A DNA stretch of 13,808 nucleotides from Mycoemilia scoparia (lineage: Eukaryota > Kickxellomycota > Kickxellomycetes > Kickxellales > Kickxellaceae), in contig JANBPU010000382.1 of NCBI GenBank assembly GCA_027575805.1, forward strand, positions 1 through 13,808, read 5' to 3'. Both the position numbers and the translations under genes were made by a program. Positions 8,642 through 13,808 of this stretch are shown here, piece after piece; positions within the stretch are counted from its first letter, which is position 1, and each line of letters begins with the position of its first letter. The notes beneath the pieces were generated by a model, which saw nothing but the letters and a program-made list of their open reading frames with translations, did no database searches and was not told the DNA's origin.

Positions 8642-9801
8642 ATGGATTCGCATATGCCCAACTACGAGATAATTGTGGCAGCTATTGTTTTTGGAAGTTT
8701 TATTGTAGCATGTCTTTTTTGCAGTTGTAAGTAGCTAACTGTCCAACATTTTCTCTAGATCAATTTGGTGGGACTCACAAAAACAGTGCCATATTTCAAC
8801 CATATTAATTATGAAGCTCACTTTTTTGCTACCAAATAGGCATGGAGCATTATCTCACTCGAATTTTGACAAGATCGTCATCTTCTGATGAAGAAAGCAG
8901 AATCGAATATAATGACCATAGCAACTACAATATTCATGCCTATGCTCTCACTAATGCTTCGGTTCAATGTAGTATATGCTCTACTACACCTGAGGTAGTT
9001 GATACTTACTTTGGCCTTTCGGGTGTTAAAAGACAAAAACCTCAAACAAACACACCCTTTACTGACAATGGTGAAATGTTCAATGCTCTCAACAAAATTT
9101 TCTATTTCTGTGCTACTATTTTGAACAAGGTAGACTTTGGAAATACCACAGAAATGTTGTGCCTGCGCTCTTCCAACCCCAATCGACATCTGGAAATCAA
9201 GACCATCCAATACCAAAACTTTGATGCTGATGAAGTTAGTTGTTTAGAAATATCAGAATATAAGGCCCATATCTTTCGGTTTGCCAATTCGACTCTTGTT
9301 TATAAAGACAGAAATGTCCACAGATACGGGCTATCAAATGGCTTTGTAGTTAATGCTGTCACTTTCAAAGAGACTGGCAAAATACTTCCTGACATTGAAC
9401 TAACTGGTGATGTTGAAGAAAAGCCTGTATCCTTGGATGAAGACTTTGAAATCAGCAATACAGAGGCTCTCAACTTTGACAAAGGTAGCGCTAGTAGAGC
9501 TTCAGAAAAGTTATGTTTTATTTGCACTTGTGATGTAAAAGAAACTCAAAACTATGTACAGTTAAGTAAAGAATATGCTTGTGCAACATCTTATCACCTT
9601 GCTTGTATTTATTCCCGATATGTTTCCCTTGCTCAATATTTTATTTTTGGAAAGAAAACAAATTACCTTTCTGAGTTGGATAATATTGGAAAAATCATTG
9701 GTGCTATTGAGGTAGAAATGGAAGTATCTCGAGAATTGAATATTGGGCTTGAAATAGAACAACTTTCAAGCATTAAGTTTGATGATGATACTCCAAACTA
9801 A
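8642..9801 (+). CDS. Hypothetical single-pass membrane protein with Cys/His pairs (join 8642-8726, 8840-9801)
   Basis: I do not recognise this protein. Exon 1 gives a seven-residue N-terminus, then one hydrophobic segment (about residues 8-28) ending in Cys-Ser-Cys. Splicing at GTAAGT (8727) to AG (8838-8839) joins it in frame to the long second exon, giving 348 residues. Exon 2 continues with basic residues (HYLTRILTR), which predicts N-out/C-in topology, then an acidic Ser-rich stretch. Possible metal ligands are Cys72-x2-Cys75 and a cluster Cys254, Cys257, Cys259, Cys276, His281, Cys284 (CxxC ... CxxxxHxxC, as in RING/PHD-type fingers). A full RING or PHD set is not present, so ubiquitin-ligase activity should not be assumed. 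An in-frame TAA at 8636 fixes the N-terminus at 8642 (or 8654). If unspliced, translation from 8842 alone would give 319 residues with no membrane segment. The second exon is clearly coding; the splice join is well supported but unproven. Confidence 0.65.
8727..8839 (+). other. Probable intron with two possible acceptors
   Basis: Donor GTAAGTAG is strong. The acceptor CCAAATAG (ending 8839) gives a 113-base intron and keeps the frame into exon 2. A second, better-looking acceptor, TTTTCTCTAG, ends at 8758 and sits 20 bases after a CTAAC branch motif (8734-8738). Using it would give a 32-base intron and a product of about 40 residues that stops at a TAA. Alternative splicing between a membrane protein and a short membrane peptide is therefore possible. 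Confidence 0.55.
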
Positions 9802-10126
9802 TAGCCCCCCCCCTTTTTCTCCATTTCTTTCAGTTTTTAGGAATTTGTTATATATGTGTATTTATTTATGAGCTATTTAAATCAAAATTTTTATATACTA
9901 TATCAATTTTTTATTTTCATACATGATATTCTACTTCTTTATGAGTATAAGCTTTAGGACTCTATATTTATTTGTTATTTACTTTTTTTTCTTCTAAAGC
10001 ATGACTTTCGCAATACATCACTTTTAAAGCAAAGTCGATTTCAACTTAAACAGTGCCAAAATTTTGCCATAATGTGTATGAGTATCATGAGGTTTAATAA
10101 GTTTTGAAAGAATCTTTTATTATTTT
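9802..10126. other. AT-rich 3' flank of the membrane protein gene
   Basis: After the stop there is a run of nine C residues, then a T-rich stretch and several TATATA/TTTATT tracts. No exact AATAAA is found close to the stop, so the 3' end of the transcript is not placed. I see no gene or known repeat here. Confidence 0.4.
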
Positions 10127-10259
10127 GTACATTTGGCCAAAATTTACTAGTGATCAGGCATTAATTGGACAAAAATAAGCCCTCAGATTTTGATTCAACC
10201 ATAGGCTATTTTTTATACAACTCCTAGGAGCCCATTTTGTTCAATGTCATGAATTCTGG
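10127..10259 (+). repeat. Dispersed repeat R2, palindromic copy 3
   Basis: The left arm (TTTGGCCAAAATTTACTAG from about 10132) and the right arm (GAATTCTGGCCATATGG, ending 10267) are imperfect inverted repeats, so the copy as a whole can fold back. The left arm matches R2 copies 1 and 2. The right arm matches GAATTTTGGCCACAT at copy 2 and the sequence near 12630. It is directly followed by MITE copy B. Confidence 0.5.
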
Positions 10260-10262
10260 CCA

Positions 10263-10381
10263 TATGGATGATAATTTTTGAAGGGTACCTTTTGGCAGCC
10301 AGCAATCACAGGGGCAATCACAGCCAAGTTGATGTCCAGTTTTACTAGCAAGCATTCACTCTTCAAAAATAATTACCCATA
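10263..10381 (+). mobile_element. MITE-like inverted-repeat element, copy B
   Basis: A 119-base element in opposite orientation to 1791-1908 and alignable with it along its full length. Terminal inverted repeats are 10263-10286 and 10358-10381 (core AATTWTTTTTGAAGRGT). Both ends lie in an exact CCATATGG (10260-10267 and 10377-10384), so the element looks framed by an 8-base palindrome. It has no coding capacity and presumably depended on a transposase encoded elsewhere. Confidence 0.7.
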
Positions 10382-10418
10382 TGGGTAATAATTCTTGGAG
10401 GGTACCTTTTGGAGGCCA
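10377..10418 (+). mobile_element. Partial MITE end abutting copy B
   Basis: Starting inside the shared CCATATGG, this 41-base stretch matches the left end of copy B at 35 of 41 positions, including GGGTACCTTTTGG. The rest of the element is missing. It is either a truncated tandem copy or the scar of an insertion into an older copy. Confidence 0.6.
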
Positions 10419-10627
10419 ATGAGTGATCACTATTTATTAGTAAATTAAAACAATGGTAAACTTAAACAAGAAAAGTTATTACTTTTTGGTTTAGTAAAAT
10501 ATGAGACATGGGTAAGTAAAAGAATAAGCCAATTTAAGTTTAAGTTGAGTCCAAACTACTGTTGAGTGGTAATGTAACATAATAGCAATCTTTTAAAATT
10601 AGTCACCCATATGACCAAATACCTATT

Positions 10628-10747
10628 CAATTGTAATATCAACCTTTTGTGGCTGTTATTTTTTATAAACTCATAAAGAGCTATTCTAAAAGAAAACTAT
10701 TAGCATTGGATATGCAAAAGCATGTTTTTCAATATTTAAAATTTATT
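10628..10747 (+). repeat. Upstream conserved block of duplicated unit A
   Basis: This non-coding block matches 12701-12821 with nine substitutions and three indel bases over about 120 positions. It marks the upstream part of a tandem duplication that includes the gene at 11575; the match resumes at 11234 after two insertions. It is more similar between units than the coding regions are. Confidence 0.75.
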
Positions 10748-10767
10748 GTTTTGAAACATGAAATGTA

Positions 10768-10919
10768 TGTGAGAGCAATAGTGCTCTGCATCATATTTGC
10801 CCCACTCTGATCTAATCGGGGACCAATGATTTAATTACTTATCAATAAACAATAAGAGGAACAGAGCAATTATGACTCTATGGGCTCTCCCTTTGCTCTT
10901 ACTTATACAATCCCTCACA
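10768..10919 (+). mobile_element. Solo LTR of a retrotransposon, 152 bp, with 5-bp target duplication
   Basis: The segment starts TGTGAG and ends CTCACA, the TG...CA inverted ends of an LTR. It is flanked on both sides by ATGTA (10763-10767 and 10920-10924), a perfect 5-base target-site duplication. It holds an internal AATAAA (10844-10849), as expected of an LTR poly(A) region. No gag or pol sequence adjoins it and no second LTR is seen, so it is a solo LTR left by recombination. The paralogous unit B reads AAATGTGTTAG at the matching place, which is the empty site. Orientation cannot be proven; plus is chosen from the AATAAA. Confidence 0.82.
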
Positions 10920-10928
10920 ATGTATTAG

Positions 10929-11233
10929 TGTCAATCCGTAGGATTGGCTGCAATAAACAACCAAGTAAAACCTTTTGTAAAATATGAGACTTGTGCAATA
11001 AATATATACCTATAACCAAATCCTTTCAACCTAAAGTTTATTAGAAACAATTAGTAAAAGAATGGTATTAGATATAAAAAGATGAGAGAAAACTATCTAT
11101 TGTTCCTAATGTTCCGAACAAGTATCCTCAGGGTCCATTGTTCAGAACAATCGGAACCCTTGGAATATTCCGATGATTTGGAATGATCCAAATCAATTAA
11201 TGATTAGGCGATGATTATCTCATGGCCTATCAG
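10929..11233. mobile_element. 305-bp stem-loop-rich segment present only in unit A
   Basis: Unit B lacks this segment: its sequence passes from ATGTGTTAG straight to AAAGCAAAATTTATC, which corresponds to the DNA after 11234. TTAG is present at both borders (10925-10928 and 11234-11237). Inside are CAATCC/GGATTG (10931-10945), a perfect 15-base palindrome ATTGTTCAGAACAAT (11137-11151) extended by GGGTCC/GGAACCC, and GATTTGGA/TCCAAATC. No coding frame is credible. It may be a non-autonomous element with a TTAG target duplication, or an ancestral piece deleted from unit B. Confidence 0.5.
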
Positions 11234-11468
11234 TTAGAAAACAAAAATTATCAAAACTGTTACCAATTAAAGTCTTCAAAATCTTTTACATGATTTACTA
11301 CAACAAAGCTATTGATTATAAAAATTGTAATAACCCTAACAAATATAAACAAATGTGGCTTTTCACCCAAATCTTGAAACTACAAATTATCATAAAGTTT
11401 AAAATTTGTTATCTCCAAGACTTTCCAATAAAAAATATATACACATGTTACACAGCAAAAAAAAGAGG

Positions 11469-11476
11469 TATAAAAG
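11469..11476 (+). promoter_or_regulatory. TATA box of paralog A
   Basis: TATAAAAG, 106 bases upstream of the ATG at 11575. The leader between them is G-poor and rich in C, A and T (repeated ACACA and CATC units), closely like that of paralog B. Confidence 0.7.
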
Positions 11477-11574
11477 GTAGGCATATTCCACACCAAGGAT
11501 AGAGACTCCATTCCTCCTTCTACACATCCATATATTCACATCTACACAGCCACACCCACACAAAGACACAACAG

Positions 11575-12303
11575 ATGTCTCAAGGATCTCAACCTTCTCT
11601 GTCCAAGATTTCAGATCTAAGCAAAGATCAAATCATTGAAAGCATTTTATATCTGTCAGTAAATGGTTATTCTCCATTCAAGCTTACTGATGATGAGTAT
11701 GATCTTATTGACCCAAGTAACTTTGGTAAAAACATGAGATACATCATTCAGCAGAGGGGTACCACCTTCAACAATGGAGTACAGCAAAACCAAATTGCTG
11801 GAAATAGGCATATGGATAGTCTTCATTCAACTTCTCAAGAGATTGTTGTGTTTGATAAGAATGTGAACCAGGCTATAAACTTCTTTATCAAAACAAAACC
11901 AGCTTTGAGAAAAATCAAAAAGATAATTGGTGAAATTATTCTAAAACCTGGAAGTTCAAAAGAAAATGTTGTATTTGATAGTGAATTGGACCAGGTTATC
12001 CATTTCTTTAGCAACACACAATCATTTTTGAAAAAAACCAAAGAGGCTCTGAAACAGTATAATCCACAACATGGAATTTCTGAAGAGGCTAAATTGGCTT
12101 ATGACTGTTGCACTGTAGCAGTTTCCAAAATGGAAGGCATTGAAAAGGCAATTAGTGTTAATGGTAGATCTTGTTATGATGATGGTCATATAGACAGAGT
12201 TGTGACATATTTGGAGGAATTTATTGAATGTGTAGCACAGTTTGATATTGTCTTTAAAGCCATTTATAACGAGGTTTCAAGATATACATATTTCAGTATT
12301 TAA
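11575..12303 (+). CDS. Hypothetical protein, tandem paralog A (242 aa)
   Basis: I do not recognise this family. The protein is hydrophilic, without a signal peptide or membrane segment, and looks mostly helical. Residues 1-61 (MSQGSQP...KISDLSKDQ...FKLTD...IDP..NF) match paralog B at 37 of 61 positions. Residues 89-129 and 130-170 are a tandem internal repeat of 41 residues (EIVVFDKNVNQAINFF against ENVVFDSELDQVIHFF), where paralog B has a single unit. The C-terminal part shares a DCCxxAV...IE motif (177-190) and LEExIEC..F.IV (213-226) with B. It is intronless with a good TATA box and an ATG preceded by an A-rich context (ACAACAGATG). Conserved reading frame, conserved motifs and promoter argue for a real gene. 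The N-terminal block may be an interaction domain; the function is unknown. Confidence 0.8.
   Translation: MSQGSQPSLSKISDLSKDQIIESILYLSVNGYSPFKLTDDEYDLIDPSNFGKNMRYIIQQRGTTFNNGVQQNQIAGNRHMDSLHSTSQEIVVFDKNVNQAINFFIKTKPALRKIKKIIGEIILKPGSSKENVVFDSELDQVIHFFSNTQSFLKKTKEALKQYNPQHGISEEAKLAYDCCTVAVSKMEGIEKAISVNGRSCYDDGHIDRVVTYLEEFIECVAQFDIVFKAIYNEVSRYTYFSI
11839..12084 (+). repeat. Internal tandem duplication coding for two 41-residue units
   Basis: Two adjacent 123-base units (11839-11961 and 11962-12084) encode similar helices beginning VVFD and containing an xFF motif. The DNA copies are clearly diverged, so the duplication is not recent. Paralog B has one unit (about residues 90-130), which accounts for most of the 35-residue length difference between the two proteins. 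Confidence 0.7.
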
Positions 12304-12372
12304 GATTGCTTTGCCCCAGCCCAAAATGTGCACTCACAGGAAAAACTGGAATTTTGGTGAAATTGTGTATGG

Positions 12373-12441
12373 AATAAATGGTTTAAGTAAGCAAAGTTTT
12401 ATACTTTGCTATTTTATTATGCATTTTTATCCTTAAATAAA
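12373..12441 (+). terminator. Two AATAAA signals after paralog A
   Basis: AATAAA occurs at 12373-12378 and 12436-12441, 70 and 133 bases after the stop. Either could direct 3' end formation; the second is followed by an A-rich run. Confidence 0.45.
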
Positions 12442-12700
12442 AACCACTAATCCACCTAAACTTTTAATGGTTTATAAATGTCAATAAGCTAGAAATTTAG
12501 TAGTATATGGTGATATTTCACCTGAGATCAAGTGAAAAATAGATATAAATGGAACCTCATATTTTTGTCTAATCATTATCCACTTCATATACAATTCCTG
12601 GAGATCCAATTTGTCTAAGGCCTTGTGAATCCTGGTCATGTATTATTATGTTTTGGCTTGTTTTTTAGTTAAATATTTATCATACAGCCCACTGCCCATT
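12442..12700. repeat. Spacer between paralogs with diverged R2-related sequence
   Basis: The stretch 12594-12640 (TTCCTGGAGATCC...GGCCTTGTGAATCCTGGTCATG) resembles the right arm of R2 at 10220-10263 and copy 2 at 1968-2035. Its place upstream of paralog B mirrors R2 upstream of paralog A, so the tandem duplication may start as far left as R2. No gene is seen here. Confidence 0.45.
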
Positions 12701-13050
12701 CAACTGTAATATCAACCTTTTGTGGCTGTTGTTTTTTTTATAAATTCTTAAAAACTATTCTAAAAGAAAACTATTAGTATTGGATATGTAAAAGCATGTT
12801 TTTCACTGTTTAAAATTTATTATTTTATTGATTGTTTTGAAAAATGAAATGTGTTAGAAAGCAAAATTTATCAAAACTGTTTCCAATTAAAATCTTTAAA
12901 ATCTTTTACATGATTTGTTATGGCAAAGATACTGATTATAAGAAAATTGTAACAAGACCAAAATATACACAAAAAATAGCAATACATACAAATCTTGAAA
13001 CTACAAAATTTTTACAAAGTTTAAAATGTGTTGTCTCTAAGACTTTCTAA
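12701..13050 (+). repeat. Upstream block of duplicated unit B
   Basis: 12701-12821 matches 10628-10747 at about 90%. From about 12849 on, the sequence matches 11234-11455 (for example TTATCAAAACTGTT, AATCTTTTACATGATTT, AATCTTGAAACTACAAA and AAGTTTAAAAT), with lower identity and small indels. The LTR and the 305-base segment of unit A are absent. The block carries the TATA box just beyond its right end. Confidence 0.75.
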
Positions 13051-13064
13051 TAAAAAAAGGGGGC

Positions 13065-13072
13065 TATAAAAG
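13065..13072 (+). promoter_or_regulatory. TATA box of paralog B
   Basis: TATAAAAG, 113 bases upstream of the ATG at 13178. The CTATAAAAG core is directly preceded by a run of five G residues that paralog A lacks. Confidence 0.7.
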
Positions 13073-13177
13073 CCAGTGGCTCATCCTCAGACTTTACATA
13101 CAACATAAACTCCTTCTTCTACACATCCACACACCCACTCACATCCAGACACCCACACCCAAACAAAGACAAAAGAG

Positions 13178-13801
13178 ATGTCTCAACCATCTCAACCCCT
13201 TCCCTCTAAGATTTCTGATCTAAGCAAAGATCAACTCAACAGAATCATTTCATATCTGTCAGAAAAGGGTTTCAACTCGTTCAAGCTCACTGATTATGAG
13301 CAGGATCATATTGACCCAAAAAACTTTCGTGAAAGCACAAAGGAAATCATTGATCAGAGGTATATTGACCTCCACATCTATACAGAATGGCCACAACAAA
13401 TTTCTGACTATAGTGGTAATATATATTATTATTATACTGATCGTGAAGAAGTTGCTGGGGTCAATGAAAGGTATAACCAAGTTGAGAACTTCTTTTCCAA
13501 TACACTTTTATTGGTGAAGAATATCACTCAGGCCTTGGATGCAAATAAACCACAGGATGAAGACCTTGAAGATGTTAAAGAGGCTCATGACTGTTGTGAT
13601 ATAGCAGTTACCAGATTATGGGAAATTGAAGCAGTTGTTTGCGATGAAAAGTGGGAGCATTCCAATGGGGGTTTTAAAGGGTGCATTGTGTCATTTTTGG
13701 AGGAGCTTATAGAGTGTATTTTGAAATTTAATATTGTTACAAAGGGACGTATTAGCTTGCTTGGATATAAAAATCCAGTACTGATTAAGAGTAAGCTGTA
13801 A
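13178..13801 (+). CDS. Hypothetical protein, tandem paralog B (207 aa)
   Basis: A paralog of the gene at 11575, complete within the window and not recognised. The N-terminus (MSQPSQP.PSKISDLSKDQL) is close to A. The middle (62-88) is Tyr-rich (YYYY at 83-86) and unlike A. One 41-residue unit is present (about 90-130, with QVENFFSNT against QVIHFFSNT in A repeat 2). The C-terminal DCCxxAV (138-144) and LEELIECxxxFNIV (174-187) motifs are kept. The tail after 190 differs from A and is basic. The single repeat unit is most similar to A's second unit, so A's first unit is probably the extra one. There is no membrane segment or signal peptide. It is intronless, with the same type of promoter and leader as A. 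Confidence 0.8.
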   Translation: MSQPSQPLPSKISDLSKDQLNRIISYLSEKGFNSFKLTDYEQDHIDPKNFRESTKEIIDQRYIDLHIYTEWPQQISDYSGNIYYYYTDREEVAGVNERYNQVENFFSNTLLLVKNITQALDANKPQDEDLEDVKEAHDCCDIAVTRLWEIEAVVCDEKWEHSNGGFKGCIVSFLEELIECILKFNIVTKGRISLLGYKNPVLIKSKL

Positions 13802-13808
13802 CTCAAAT

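Noticed and set aside
8476..8730. Continuous 84-residue open frame containing the transmembrane exon
   Set aside because: It is in a different phase from the transmembrane peptide, starts upstream of the TATA box and ends by chance near the donor.
9514..9606. Calling the Cys/His cluster a RING-type ubiquitin ligase domain
   Set aside because: Only CxxCxC and CxxxxHxxC can be seen; the final CxxC pair and the usual hydrophobic spacing are missing.
10768..11233. A pair of LTRs enclosing a small retroelement
   Set aside because: Only one TG...CA unit with target duplications is present; the following 305 bases show no second LTR, primer-binding site or gag-pol coding sequence.
11290..11502. 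Open frames upstream of each paralog (also 12844-13050)
   Set aside because: They lie in matching parts of the duplicated upstream block but differ in sequence, with indels that are not multiples of three, and the first runs through the TATA box, so no frame is conserved.
11575..13801. Pectin methylesterase/invertase-inhibitor-like fold for the paralogs, based on Cys and helix spacing
   Set aside because: The DCC motif and helices are only loosely similar, there is no signal peptide, and the four-Cys pattern of that family is absent.
1..13808. CRISPR arrays, tRNA or rRNA genes, bacterial operons
   Set aside because: No regularly spaced direct repeats, no tRNA T-loop/acceptor pairing and no rRNA-like blocks were seen on reading both strands; the gene architecture is eukaryotic.

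Overview
The window looks like nuclear DNA of a eukaryote, most likely a fungus, possibly an early-diverging intron-poor lineage. Genes are compact, spacers are AT-rich, TATA boxes are strong, the one clear intron has a GTAAGT donor, AATAAA signals follow genes, and there are short inverted-repeat elements and a solo LTR. Nothing bacterial is visible (no operon spacing, no Shine-Dalgarno pattern). The species cannot be named from the sequence, and a protist is not excluded.

Layout, left to right. (1) 1-274, minus strand: the 5' end of an unrecognised Ser/Asn-rich gene that leaves the window. (2) 275-2795: a long non-coding stretch with GA and AC/AG microsatellites, two copies of one dispersed repeat (R2) and one complete 118-bp inverted-repeat element (MITE-like). 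(3) 2796-7871, plus: a complete intronless ABC transporter of the ABCC (MRP/Ycf1-like) type, 1691 residues, with TMD0-TMD1-NBD1-TMD2-NBD2 layout and one strongly degenerate ATP site. (4) 8642-9801, plus: a probable two-exon gene for a small single-pass membrane protein with Cys/His pairs that resemble zinc ligands. (5) 9802-11468: a repeat-rich spacer with R2, one complete and one partial MITE, a 152-bp solo LTR with a perfect 5-bp target duplication, and a 305-bp segment full of stem-loops. (6) 11575-12303 and 13178-13801, plus: two tandem paralogs of an unrecognised small soluble protein family. Each lies in a duplicated unit of about 1.1-2 kb that also includes the upstream DNA.

The genes do not form an obvious pathway. 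What unites them is promoter layout: all five start codons have a TATA box whose first base lies 106-115 bases upstream. The most interesting part is the tandem pair on the right. The far-upstream non-coding block is about 90% identical between copies, while the first 61 residues of the proteins are only about 61% identical. Copy A has gained an internal 41-residue repeat, and its upstream region has taken two insertions whose empty site is still visible in copy B.
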